In this document: piece after piece, positions 44,810-53,562 of the stretch
Position numbering within the stretch: position 1 is the first letter of the stretch
Layout of the letters: each line of letters begins with the position of its first letter
Origin: JAWVFM01 sp963841455
Lineage (GTDB): Bacteria; Actinomycetota; Thermoleophilia; Solirubrobacterales; 70-9
DNA length: 64,000 nt
Direction of reading: 5' to 3'
NCBI GenBank assembly: GCA_963841455.1
Contig: CAWJCU010000014.1
Location: 25,001-89,000 of the forward strand
Position numbers and translations under genes: made by a program
The notes under the pieces: model-generated
Databases searched by the model: none
What the model was told of the DNA's origin: nothing
The model's input: only the letters and a program-made list of their open reading frames with translations

Positions 44810-45871
44810 GGGCGGTGCTGGCAATTGCGCTGGTCACCGCGGCCGCGGTCGGCGCCGGCGGTTGCGGACTTCAGTCGGGCGGGGGCGGCGCGACCGGCGC
44901 CACTGTCACCTCACCCCAGCAGCACGAAGCGAGCGCACCCGCCGCGAGCCTTCCCCCGCGCCCCGCGGGCGAAGTCGGGCTGGAGGGGAACGTGAACGGC
45001 TCGATCAACCAGGAGGCGCTGGCCGAGTTCGCCGCCGTTCGGCGCCAGGAGGGCCTCGCCATCCGCGTCGTGCCGACGCAGACGCCGGCGGCCTCGGCGT
45101 TCGCCGACCTTTGCGGGGGCACGACCGACGTGGTGACGACGGCGAGCACGATCAGCCAACAGCAGCTCGACGCGTGCCGGCGCAACGGCCTCACGGTCCT
45201 CGACCTGCCGACGGTGTTCGACGCGGTGGTCGTTGCGAGCCGCAACGAGGCGAACGTGGGGGCGGATTGCCTGTCCGTCGACCAGCTTCGGGCCGCATTC
45301 GAGCCGGGCTCCCGGGTCGACTCCTGGACCCAGCTCAGCTCCAACTTCCGGCCAATCAGGCTCCGCCCGGTGGGCCGCCGGCCGCCGGCGAGCGAGTTCG
45401 ACATCTTCGTCCAGGATCTGTTCGGCGTGGCGAACCCCACGCTCAGCGACGTGCGCGCGGACTACAAGACGTTCCCCACTGAGGACGGCGTGCGGCTTGC
45501 GATCTGGAAGCACCCGCCCGGCCGGATCGGCATCTTCCGCTTCACCTACTACCAGGTGTTCGAGGAGCAGCTCCGCCCCCTGGAGGTGAACGAGCAGACT
45601 GGAGAGGGGTGCATCTTCCCCTCGCCCGACACCGTCTCGAGCGGCCTGTACCCGCTCGGGCAGACCTTCCGTCTCTACACGACCGACCGCAGCGTGGCCC
45701 GGCAGGAGGTCAGCCAGTTCCTGACCGACTATCTGCGTACGGCGCCCAAGCCTCGGCGCGCAGGCCGACCTCATCCCGCTGTCGACGGAGAAGCTGCACC
45801 AGGAGATCAGACGCATCAACGCCGTCGCGACGGAGACGGCCTCGGCGGTCCGGCGGAGGCTGAGAGGCTAA
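44806..45871 (+). CDS. PstS-like substrate-binding lipoprotein, one frame break at 45745-45747
   Basis: GTG 44806 overlaps the previous stop. Lipobox GAGGC with a following Gly/Ser-rich spacer, then a periplasmic-binding fold of the PstS type: VNGSINQEALAEF, FADLCGGTTDVVTTAST, VVVASRNEANVGADCLSVDQL and YPLGQTFRLYTT. Dropping one C from the CCC at 45745-45747 restores the C-terminus (TAPSLGAQADLIPLSTEKLHQ, ending at the TAA at 45871). No ABC permease or ATPase genes are nearby, so it may be a receptor or an anionic-glycan-binding protein rather than a phosphate importer. Confidence 0.75.
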
Positions 45872-45877
45872 AGGCGA

Positions 45878-46081
45878 ATGACGGTCAATCCGACAACTCC
45901 GAACGTGGGCCGCGAGGCGAGCGAACGCGATCCGCTCGAGGTGCTCGCCGCCTCGATCGAGGGCGTGAGGGAGCGGCTCGAGGCGATCGAGCCCGCGCCC
46001 GCGAACCCCGCGAGCTCCGATTGGCCCAGCCCCCGGCCCCAGTCGCCCGACCCGCATTCGCTCGAGGGCGCACCGCGGTGA
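45878..46081 (+). CDS. Small helical protein, 67 aa
   Basis: ATG 45878, six bases after the PstS-like stop, with AAAGGCG as a modest RBS. One predicted amphipathic helix (DPLEVLAASIEGVRERLEAIE) followed by a Pro/Ser-rich tail. Stop overlaps the GTG of the next gene. No family recognised; its place in a tight operon supports it being real. Confidence 0.5.
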   Translation: MTVNPTTPNVGREASERDPLEVLAASIEGVRERLEAIEPAPANPASSDWPSPRPQSPDPHSLEGAPR

Positions 46082-46401
46082 CGGCCGTCGCGGCGCCGGC
46101 CGAGTGCCCGCCTGCACAAGCGTCTCCTGCGTTCGCCGTCGAGGCGGCGCCCCTTCACAACGTGATCGAGCTTCAGCGCTTCGAGGACGCGCTCGCCCAG
46201 CTTCCGGCCGTCCGCGCCGCGCGGGCGCTCTCCTACGCCCGAGGGGCCGCCCGCTTCGAGCTCGAGCTCGCCTACCCCGGCGCTCCATGGCATGAGGAGC
46301 TCCGCCGCGTGATCCCACACGCTCGCGTGTGGGGCGGCGAGGGGAGCACGGCGACGGTTGCGCTGCCGGCCGCGCCCGGGCAACCGGGGGAGGGCCGATA
46401 G
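46078..46401 (+). CDS. Hypothetical protein, 107 aa
   Basis: GTG 46078 inside the previous stop (GTGA). Disordered N-terminal 25 aa, then a small alpha/beta unit: LHNVIELQRFEDALAQLPAVRAARALSYARGAARFELELAYPGAP. The helix-strand-strand pattern is like the PBP/ferredoxin-type half-domains used as adaptors in membrane-associated regulators, but I cannot name a family. It abuts the small membrane protein gene at 46402 and is part of the operon with the MshEN-glycosyltransferase. Confidence 0.5.
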   Translation: MTAVAAPAECPPAQASPAFAVEAAPLHNVIELQRFEDALAQLPAVRAARALSYARGAARFELELAYPGAPWHEELRRVIPHARVWGGEGSTATVALPAAPGQPGEGR

Positions 46402-46549
46402 ATGGGTAGCGCGATCGGCGGCGTCCTCGTCGCGATGGTGCTGCTCGTTGGCGTGACGCTCTTCTTCGGCGGCTTCGTGCTCGCGCCGCTGATCGCTCTC
46501 GGCGATCGGCTACCTCATGTTCGCGTTCGCGCGGCAGGGAGGGTCGTAA
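46402..46549 (+). CDS. Small membrane protein (about 49 aa), one frame break near 46500
   Basis: MGSAIGGVLVAMVLLVGVTLFFGG then VLAPLIALG in the first frame. Dropping one base near 46500 continues as IGYLMFAFARQGGS and ends at TAA 46547-46549, whose last A is the first base of the glycosyltransferase ATG (TAATG). Two hydrophobic helices. As drawn in the raw sequence it would fuse to the glycosyltransferase, but the TAATG arrangement argues for a separate small subunit. Confidence 0.5.
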
Positions 46550-48762
46550 TGGCCTACGAGCCGCCTCGAGGCGGAGTCGATGCTCCGGCCGTCGGCTGGT
46601 TCGACCAGATCGAGCTCGACCCGCCAGCGGGAGGCCCCGACCCGGTGAACCCACTCGCCGCGCAGCTCCTTCCCGAGCAGGTGTGCCGCCACTTCACGCT
46701 CCTTCCGGTCTCGGCGAACGGGGGCGAGGTGGTCGTCGCGGCGGCAAACCCCTGGGACGCGCTCGGGCTGGAGGTCGCCCGCACGCTGTCGCCGCAGCCG
46801 CTGCGGGTGGTGGTCGCGCCGGCCGATGAGGTCGAGCGGGCGATCGACCGAACTTACGCCGGGCTCGGCGAGCTCGCCGAGGCGCAGTCGCCGCCGCGAG
46901 GGCGCCTGGGCGAGCTCCTCCTCGCGCGCGGGCTGATCTCGAGCGAGCAGCTCGAGTGGGCCCTCGAGCTCCAGGAGCGCACCGGCAGCCGCCTCGGCGA
47001 GATCCTCGTCCACGAGGAACTCGTCCCGGAGCCCGACGTCGCCGCCGCGCTCGCCGAGCAGCTCAGCGTGCCGCTGCTCGACCTCGAGGGCGTCGAGCCC
47101 GACCCCGCGGCGCTGGCGGTGATCCCCGAGGTGGTGCAGCGCGGGCATCGGTGCGTGCCGATCGCGCTCGACGCCGACGCGCTCTACCTCGTGATCGCCG
47201 ACCCCTTCGACGACGAGGCCTACGCGGAGCTCCGCGAGCACACCGACCTGCCGATCCGCGTCTACGTCGCCCCGCAGACCGCGGTCGAGTCGCTCCTGCG
47301 CCGGGTGCACCAGGACGAGTACATCCGCGCCGCGCGGACCGAGCTTCTGACGCGCTTCCCCGAGGACTGCGCGAACCGCGTCCTCTCAGGCGGGCAGCGC
47401 GCGTTCTTCATCCTGCTCGCGATCGCGGTCGTCGTCGGCTTCGTCCTCGCGCCCGCTGGAGACGGCGATCGTCCTCACCGTCGCCTCGGTGCTGATCTAC
47501 ACCGTCGCCTCGCTCTACAAGTTCCTGCTCTTCTACGAGGCGTTCGGCCGCCGGCGCGAGCTCGTCATCTCCCGGAGGAGGTCGCCGCGATCGACGAACG
47601 CGACCTCCCCCTCTACACGATCCTGGTCCCGCTCTACCGCGAGGCGGAGGTGCTGCCCCGCCTCGTCGCAAACCTGGACGCGCTCGACTACCCGCGCGCG
47701 AAGCTCGAGGTGCTGCTCCTCGCGGAGGAGGACGACGAGGAGACCGTCGAGGCGATCACCTCGATGGGCCTCGCGCCGCACTTCAAGCTCGTCGTCGTCC
47801 CCGACAGCCAGCCGAAGACCAAGCCGAAGGCCTGCAACTTCGGCCTGACCCAGGCGAACGGCCGCTACGTCGTCATCTTCGACGCCGAGGACCAGCCCGA
47901 TCCCGACCAGCTGAAGAAGGTCTACGCGGGCTTCGAGCGCGTCGACGACTCGGTGGTCTGCATCCAGTGCAAGCTCAACTACTTCAACACCGACCAGAAC
48001 TTCCTCACCCGGTTCTTCTCGACCGAGTACGCGCTGTGGTTCGACCTGCTGCTGCCGGGGCTCGACGCGAGCGGCGCGCCGATCCCGCTCGGCGGCACCT
48101 CGAACCACTTCGACCGCGACGTGCTGCTCGAGATCGGCGCCTGGGACCCGTTCAACGTCACCGAGGACGCCGACCTCGGCATGCGCCTGCACAAGGACGG
48201 CTACAAGACCGCGATGCTCGACTCGACGACGCTCGAGGAGGCCAACTCGGCGCTGCCGAACTGGCTCCGCCAGCGCTCGCGCTGGGTCAAGGGCTACCTC
48301 CAGACCTACCTCGTGCACATGCGCCACCCGTTCCGGCTGCTGCGCGAGATCGGCCTCAAGAGCTGGCTCTCGTTCCAGTTCATCGTCGGCGGCACGGTGA
48401 TCTTCCTGCTCAACCCGATCTTCTGGGCCCTCACGACGCTCTTCTTCCTCACCCAGGCCGGGATCATCCGCGACCTCTTCCCGGGCTTCGTCTACTACCT
48501 GGCGTCGTTCCAGCTCTTCATCGGGAACTTCGTCTTCACCTACCTGGCCGTCGCCGGGACGATGCAGCGCCGGCTCTTCGCGCTGACGAAGTTCGCGCTG
48601 TTCTCGCCGATCTACTGGGGGCTGATGTCGATCGGCGCCTACCGCGGGTTCTTCCAGCTCATGACGCGGCCCTTCTACTGGGAGAAGACCGAGCACGGCC
48701 TCGACGTGGGCCGGGCGGCCGCGCCGCCACCCCGGACGCCGACGTCGAGCGGAGGGGAGTAG
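46549..48762 (+). CDS. Family 2 processive glycosyltransferase with N-terminal MshEN (c-di-GMP-binding) module
   Basis: 737 aa. Residues about 40-103 match the second half of a GspE/MshE N-domain. Residues 119-142 and 148-171 are the two 24-residue RLG...Q motifs of MshEN, separated by five residues as in the family. The first is a perfect match; the second has Glu for the consensus Gly at position 10. The rest of the second N-domain runs to about 255. After two membrane helices comes a GT-A domain: DAED near nucleotide 47881, TEDADLG near 48160, QRSRW at 48271-48285, then four or more membrane helices. Two compensating indels (near 47455 and 47572) scramble the first helices. Predicted c-di-GMP-activated polysaccharide synthase. 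Confidence 0.88.
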   Translation: MAYEPPRGGVDAPAVGWFDQIELDPPAGGPDPVNPLAAQLLPEQVCRHFTLLPVSANGGEVVVAAANPWDALGLEVARTLSPQPLRVVVAPADEVERAIDRTYAGLGELAEAQSPPRGRLGELLLARGLISSEQLEWALELQERTGSRLGEILVHEELVPEPDVAAALAEQLSVPLLDLEGVEPDPAALAVIPEVVQRGHRCVPIALDADALYLVIADPFDDEAYAELREHTDLPIRVYVAPQTAVESLLRRVHQDEYIRAARTELLTRFPEDCANRVLSGGQRAFFILLAIAVVVGFVLAPAGDGDRPHRRLGADLHRRLALQVPALLRGVRPPARARHLPEEVAAIDERDLPLYTILVPLYREAEVLPRLVANLDALDYPRAKLEVLLLAEEDDEETVEAITSMGLAPHFKLVVVPDSQPKTKPKACNFGLTQANGRYVVIFDAEDQPDPDQLKKVYAGFERVDDSVVCIQCKLNYFNTDQNFLTRFFSTEYALWFDLLLPGLDASGAPIPLGGTSNHFDRDVLLEIGAWDPFNVTEDADLGMRLHKDGYKTAMLDSTTLEEANSALPNWLRQRSRWVKGYLQTYLVHMRHPFRLLREIGLKSWLSFQFIVGGTVIFLLNPIFWALTTLFFLTQAGIIRDLFPGFVYYLASFQLFIGNFVFTYLAVAGTMQRRLFALTKFALFSPIYWGLMSIGAYRGFFQLMTRPFYWEKTEHGLDVGRAAAPPPRTPTSSGGE

Positions 48763-48765
48763 CGC

Positions 48766-50440
48766 GTGGAGGCCGCCAGCACGACGACCACCGTCTACGG
48801 GCCGAGCGAGGAGGCCGAGCTCGTAACGACGCGGCAGGAGCGCGATCGCCCCGCGGTGCCGGTCCGGGCGATCGAGGCGATCGGCATCTTCGTGCTCTTC
48901 GCCGTCGCCTACGGCCTGCTCGGCGCGAAGGTCGTCGGCGACCAGCACGTCGTCGTCTTCGACGCGCTCGACCGCCTCACGCGCGCCTTCATGGTCTGGC
49001 ACAACGACCCGCCGAAGCTGGCGGCGATCGGGTTCTCCGTCGCGCCGATCGCGACCGTCGCGCTGCTGCCGCTGGCGGCGTTCACGGGGCTCGTCACCTC
49101 GGGCCTCGCGCTGCCGATCACCTCCGCTGTGTTCGCCGGCGCGGCGCTCACCGCGTTCAACCTGATGTTCGCCGCGGCCGACATGGGCCGGCTGCGAGCG
49201 CTGGGCGCTCGTCCTCGTCATCGGACTCAACCCGATGTTCGCCTTCTACGCCGTCAACGGCGTCGGCGACATGACCTACATGGCGTTCCTCGCGTTTGGT
49301 CTTCTTCGCGCTCGTCGCCTGGGGAAGGCGAGGCGCTCCGCGCTACCTGATCGGCGCGCGGCCTCGCGCTCGGCGTCCTCGTGCTGACGCTCTACCAGTT
49401 CATGTTCTGGGGCGTCATCATCGCGCTCACGATCGCCTTCACCCTGAGCTCGGAGCGGCGGTCGGACGACGAGATCCAGGGCTCGGCGATCGCCTATCCT
49501 CGCGCCGGCCTTCTACGCGGTCGGGGTCTGGATCCTGGTCAACGCGGTCGTCGTCGGCGAGCCGTTCGGGTGGTTCCACGCCCCCTCGGCGGCGCCGGTC
49601 AACGCGGCGACAGCGCCTTCGACGTTCCACCTCGGAACCGCCCTCGGCCTTCTCGGCCGTGCCGAGCTGATCTTCCCTCTGACCTTCGTCGTGCTTCTCC
49701 TCTTGCTGTTCGTGCCGTCGCGAAAGCGGTCGGTCTCGTTCGGCCTCGCGAGCCTGATCGTCGCCAACGGCGCCTTCCTCGTCATCCGGGCGGCGAGCCA
49801 GGGCACGGTCGCGACCATCGCCCTGCACGACCTTCTGCCGGTGATGGCGGTCGCCCTCGCCGGCATCGCCTGGCTCTACTACAGCTCCGAGCTTCGCGGG
49901 CTCATCTGGGTCGTCGCGCTCGTCGGGGGCATCATCGCTCTCCCCACGGCTTGGATCCAGATGCAGGACTATCCGCACCAGGACCTCGAGCAGGCGTTCA
50001 CGCGCGCGATCTCGACGGGCGACGACCAGGAGGGGACGAGCTCACGAGGCGGGTTCACCGTCGGGATCGAATGGGAGCGCTCGATGGCCGACTACGTGAA
50101 CGGCCTGCACCTGAAGACCGACCAGGTCCTGACCGACAACGCCCGCACGTACGGCGTGATCTCACTCAGCGGGCACCCCAACACCTTTCTCGATCGGGTC
50201 GACAAGGGCGACCCGGTGTGGCGCCAGGTGCTCCTGAACCCGTTCGGCAGGGTCGGCTACATGCTGGCCGAGCGCTCGAGCCAGGACCTGGTGCTGGCCC
50301 AGTACCCCGGGGCCGACCGCGGAAGGGTCCCGTTCCTCCAGCCGATCATCGAGAACGACCGCTATGCGCTGATGAAGGTGGTCGGGCCCTCGCCGACCCA
50401 GACAGGGACGGTCACGACGGCTGGAGCAGGCGGACAGTGA
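48766..50440 (+). CDS. Polytopic membrane protein, GT-C-like, four or five frame breaks
   Basis: GTG 48766, 3 bp after the synthase. Fragments join in order across breaks near 49205, 49295, 49365 and 49500: AIEAIGIFVLFAVAYGLLGAKVVG, WALVLVIGLNPMFAFYAVNG, FFALVAWGRRGAPRYLIG, LTLYQFMFWGVIIALTIAF, ELIFPLTFVVLLLLLF, and an extracellular-looking C-domain (DNARTYGVISLSGHPNTFLDR, QDLVLAQYPGADRGRVPF). About 555 aa with around 10 helices, reminiscent of GT-C or Wzy-type proteins. Likely works with the synthase in polymer export or modification; not assigned to a family. Confidence 0.6.
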
Positions 50441-50456
50441 GGCGGGCGGGCGGGGC

Positions 50457-51071
50457 TCAGGCGGCTCGGGAGCGATCACCGTTCGCCGAGGCGTCGCCCC
50501 GGTCGAGGCGGCGGATGCTGCCAGTGAAGCGCATGGTTCCGGTGAGCTCGAGGTCGACCTCATTCCCCTCGAGGTCCTCGACGGTCAGCGTGCCGTTGAC
50601 GGCGATCTCCGTTGGCGCGGGACTGAGGTCGCCCCCATCAGCGGCCGGCGCCTGCGGCGCGGGCGCCCAGCGAAGGCGCGAGGACTCGGGTTTCGCCGGC
50701 TTTGGGCGCGGGGCCGGGGCGGAGGGGCGAGCCTGGGCGCGCGTGTGGTAGTGGTCGGCGAGTGCCTCCTCGAGGTTCGCGGACGGGCGTTCTCCCGGCG
50801 AGACCGCCGGCGAATGGCGCACCAGGTCGCGCTCGTAGGGGATCCAGACGTGTCCGGCACCGGCGGTGGCGTCGGAGAAGGGGATCAGCTTGTGGCTCGC
50901 CCCAAAGCGGCCCTCGCGCACGAGGAGCCAGCGCGGCTCGCCGTCGGGGCCGTCCCAGACTCCCTCGAGCCGGCCCACGTTGGCGCCGTAAATGTCGTCG
51001 ACGCGCGACCCGACCCAGGACCTCGCCTCGTCCAGGGTTGCCTTGATCGTTCCGTGGAGCGCCTCCGTCAT
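50457..51071 (-). CDS. PRC-barrel domain protein
   Basis: 204 aa from ATG 51071. PRC barrel at about residues 18-90 (VGSRVDDIYGANVGRLEGVW, WLLVREGRFGASHKLIPF, GHVWIPYERDLV), then a disordered Ala/Pro linker, and a short strand-rich tail (VNGTLTVEDLEGNEVDLELTGTMRF). PRC barrels are small adaptor domains that bind partners at membranes or RNA-processing sites. It is convergent with the membrane protein and lies in the middle of the surface block, which hints at a link but does not prove one. Confidence 0.75.
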   Translation of the reverse strand: MTEALHGTIKATLDEARSWVGSRVDDIYGANVGRLEGVWDGPDGEPRWLLVREGRFGASHKLIPFSDATAGAGHVWIPYERDLVRHSPAVSPGERPSANLEEALADHYHTRAQARPSAPAPRPKPAKPESSRLRWAPAPQAPAADGGDLSPAPTEIAVNGTLTVEDLEGNEVDLELTGTMRFTGSIRRLDRGDASANGDRSRAA

Positions 51072-51268
51072 ATCCGCGCCCGAGGCTACCACCGGTTCAT
51101 GCGTCTCGATTCCAGTCTTGCGCGCCAAATGCCAACCCCCCAAGGTGTCTCAGGCACGAAACCGGATCGATCATACTGGAAAGCAAGTAAGAAAATATCC
51201 CCGAAATCACGTACTCCGGCTTTTGATCGAATTTGGTCGCTTTCGGCCCTATCATGCTCTCGTTCGCG

Positions 51269-52022
51269 ATGAGAGCGGGACTCGCGAGAATGATCGGCGC
51301 GCGCGCCGGCTGGCTGGCCGCAACGGCTGCGATCGCCGCGCTGGCGTTGGCGATCCTCGCCCTCGTCGGGCCCGGCGGCGGCGCCGGCGAGGAGCTGCGG
51401 CGCGCTTCCGGTCCAAGCCCAGGTCGTCGGCAAGTTCGGCCGCAACTACGCCCTCCAGTACCAGAAGCGGGTGCCGATACAGGTCACGACGACGGGACCG
51501 AGGATCACCGGTTGGAAGATTCAGCTCTACACCTTCGGCGGCTTCCGCCTCGGACGCACCGAGCGCTTCTCGAGCCTCGGCGGCACGGCCCACCGGCGCC
51601 TGAGCCTGAAGTTCCCGATGCAGCCCGGCCAGTACACGCTCGTGGTGAAGGGAACCGTCCCCGGGTGCGGCGAGCTCGAGCTCGACAAGGTCGTCAAGTT
51701 CCGCGACTGCGTCAACAAGCTTCCCGTGCATTTCCCGGACAAGCCGCGCGGCTTCGCCTCCGACTACGGAAACTACGTGTCGCTGAAGATCCAGCCGACC
51801 AAGAACCACATCATCAAGCGCCTACGGGGACGGCTCTACAACTTCCACGGCAAGCGCTTCGGCTCGAGCCGGCTCCACGTCCTCTTCGGGACCCAGTTCA
51901 TGAACAACCTGCTCTCGAAGCGGCTCGTGCGCGGGAACTACACTTTCATCGTCAGGGGATTCGTCGATCAGCCGAAGGCGTGCGGCACGAAGAGCAAGCA
52001 GGTGGTATTGCGGTTCCGCTAG
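51269..52022 (+). CDS. Secreted beta-rich protein, one frame break near 51400
   Basis: ATG 51269 (ATG 51254 and GTG 51233 are alternatives). Signal peptide/anchor WLAATAAIAALALAILALVGP. After a frame change near 51400 the mature domain follows: GKFGRNYALQYQKRVPIQVTT, WKIQLYTFGGFRLGRTERF, QYTLVVKGTVPGCGELELDK and NYTFIVRGFVDQPKACGTK. The strand-turn pattern with two Cys pairs suggests an Ig-like fold of about 210 aa. No family recognised. The following collagen-like gene starts inside its 3' end. Confidence 0.55.
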
Positions 52023-52744
52023 CCGTTCGGCTCGGGGCAGCCGTCGCCGCGGCCGCGCTCGCATCGCTCCTCGTCGCCGGCGGGCCCGCCGGGAGCGGCG
52101 GCGCGCCCGCCGCCTCCGAGCCGAAGGCCGGTCATGGCGCCGGCGCGTACCGGGGCCCTCGTGGCAGGCCGGGCCCCGAGGGCACTCACGGCCCCTCGGG
52201 CGCCGCCGGCGCCATCGGGCTCCAGGGCCGGGCGGGAGCCAACGCCCTTGGCCTCACCCAGCAGCAGGTGGCCATCAACTGGCAGAACGGGCACTGGCGG
52301 GGCCGCGACGCCGCGAGCTTCGTCGCCCCCGGGATCGGCGCGGGAGAGGTGCGGTGCAATCCCGAGACCCAGTGGATCAACTTCTTTCCCTATGACCAGC
52401 AGGCCGATACGTCGATGTGGGGTGTGATGCTCCAGGACCCGAGCTCACGCGGCGGCACCGGCCAGAGCGAGTCGGTCGTGAACTGGGCGCGCAAGGGGTA
52501 TGACCAGAGCCCGGACTTCACCGGCCCGAGCTACTACCTTCCGCTCAACCGCAGCGCGGTAGGCGTCGACTCGCGCAGCTTCGGCAGCTACATCGGGATC
52601 GTCGAGAGTGCGGGGCCACACTCGAACCTCGGCGGCCCGGGTCCGGCGTCGACGAGCTTTCAGCTCTCATGGCATTGGAACTTCGCCGACGGCTCGCCCC
52701 GCTGCTACGTCGCCGCCAGCTTCGTCACCGGGCGGTCGTCGTGA
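51980..52744 (+). CDS. Secreted protein with short collagen-like region (1)
   Basis: GTG 51980, overlapping the preceding gene by 43 bp; no better start exists in frame. Signal peptide LGAAVAAAALASLLVAGGP, then a Gly-X-Y stretch (RGPRGRPGPEGTHGPSGAAG and on to about residue 75), then a 170-aa domain (QQVAINWQNGHWRGRDAASFV, EVRCNPETQWINFFPYD, FQLSWHWNFADGSPRCYVAASF). The final YVAASF is matched by FVAAQV in the next protein, so the globular domains are related. Probably a trimeric extracellular surface protein. Confidence 0.62.
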   Translation: MRHEEQAGGIAVPLAVRLGAAVAAAALASLLVAGGPAGSGGAPAASEPKAGHGAGAYRGPRGRPGPEGTHGPSGAAGAIGLQGRAGANALGLTQQQVAINWQNGHWRGRDAASFVAPGIGAGEVRCNPETQWINFFPYDQQADTSMWGVMLQDPSSRGGTGQSESVVNWARKGYDQSPDFTGPSYYLPLNRSAVGVDSRSFGSYIGIVESAGPHSNLGGPGPASTSFQLSWHWNFADGSPRCYVAASFVTGRSS

Positions 52745-53478
52745 GCGGTCGCGTCCGAACGTTCGCGACGGTGGCGGTGGTCGCCGCACTCGCCGGCGCC
52801 GGATCGGCTGCGGCGACCCTGATCGCCAACGCCGGCGGCGGCCCCGGACCGTCCGAGCGGACCACCGCCGCGTCGATTTCGAAGGGGACCACCGCGGCGC
52901 CGGCGGCGGCGAGGCGCGCGGTCACCGTCCGCGGGCCGAGGGGGCCACGGGGACCGCGCGGGCCACGCGGACCGCGCGGACCGCAGGGGGCGACGGGACC
53001 GCAGGGTCCCACCGGTCCGGCCGGCGACGGTCTCGCCTCCGACCTCAGCGTCAACTGGCGACAGGGGGCGTGGCAGGGTCACGACACCGGCAGCGTCGTC
53101 CTGCCGTCGATCGGGACGCTGACCGTGACGTGCACCCCCTCGCTGCAGAGGCTTACCCTCGTGCCGGCGTCAAGCGACGCCCGAACCGTCGCCACGCTGA
53201 CGACCTTCCAGGGAGCCGGGTCGTTCGACAACTCGCTCAACAATCGCTACGTCTCGAGTGACGGGTCCCCGATCGTCGTCGACTCGACGGCGCCCGGCCA
53301 GCCGTTCCCGGTGAACGGGATGATCAACGGGACGCTGAGCGTCGAGCCGATCGCCGGCGACGGCGGCACGGGCCCGGCGCCGGCGGCCCTGACGCTGAGC
53401 TCCTACCTGAAGGTGAACGACCCGGACTCCGGCAATGACTTCTGCTTCGTCGCCGCTCAGGTGCTGAGAACCGGCTGA
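52741..53478 (+). CDS. Secreted protein with collagen-like region (2)
   Basis: 245 aa; GTG 52741 overlaps the previous stop (GTGA). Signal peptide TFATVAVVAALAGAGSAAATLIA, Ser/Thr-rich spacer, then about 12 uninterrupted Gly-X-Y triplets (starting RGPRGPRGPRG, through GATGPQGPTGPAGDG). A globular domain follows (LSVNWRQGAWQGHDTGSVVLPS, LTVTCTPSLQRLTLV, DFCFVAAQVLRTG). It is paralogous to the preceding protein in layout and in the end motifs. A likely cell-surface filament or adhesin. Confidence 0.68.
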   Translation: MSGRVRTFATVAVVAALAGAGSAAATLIANAGGGPGPSERTTAASISKGTTAAPAAARRAVTVRGPRGPRGPRGPRGPRGPQGATGPQGPTGPAGDGLASDLSVNWRQGAWQGHDTGSVVLPSIGTLTVTCTPSLQRLTLVPASSDARTVATLTTFQGAGSFDNSLNNRYVSSDGSPIVVDSTAPGQPFPVNGMINGTLSVEPIAGDGGTGPAPAALTLSSYLKVNDPDSGNDFCFVAAQVLRTG

Positions 53479-53490
53479 GCACCCCGCCGG

Positions 53491-53506
53491 CGCACGTTCG
53501 CGTGCG
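53491..53506 (+). terminator. UUCG-loop hairpin after the collagen-like pair
   Basis: CGCACG-TTCG-CGTGCG, a 6-bp stem closed by the very stable UUCG tetraloop, 12 bp after the stop at 53478. No T tract follows. Likely ends the secreted-protein operon. Confidence 0.5.
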
Positions 53507-53562
53507 ACTCGGTCGGGTCACTTGAGGAATAGCGCCCATCCAGGACGATATGGCTCGGGCTG

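Noticed and set aside
44806..45871. Phosphate ABC importer operon
   Set aside because: Only the binding-protein-like gene is present; no permease or ATPase genes flank it.
47533..49230. 565-codon open frame antisense to the synthase and membrane protein genes
   Set aside because: Shadow frame with repetitive Arg/Glu/Val; the plus strand has clear domains.
52919..53030. Short CCGCGCGG-type repeats looking like a CRISPR or VNTR
   Set aside because: They are the codon-level periodicity of Gly-X-Y triplets in the collagen-like gene.
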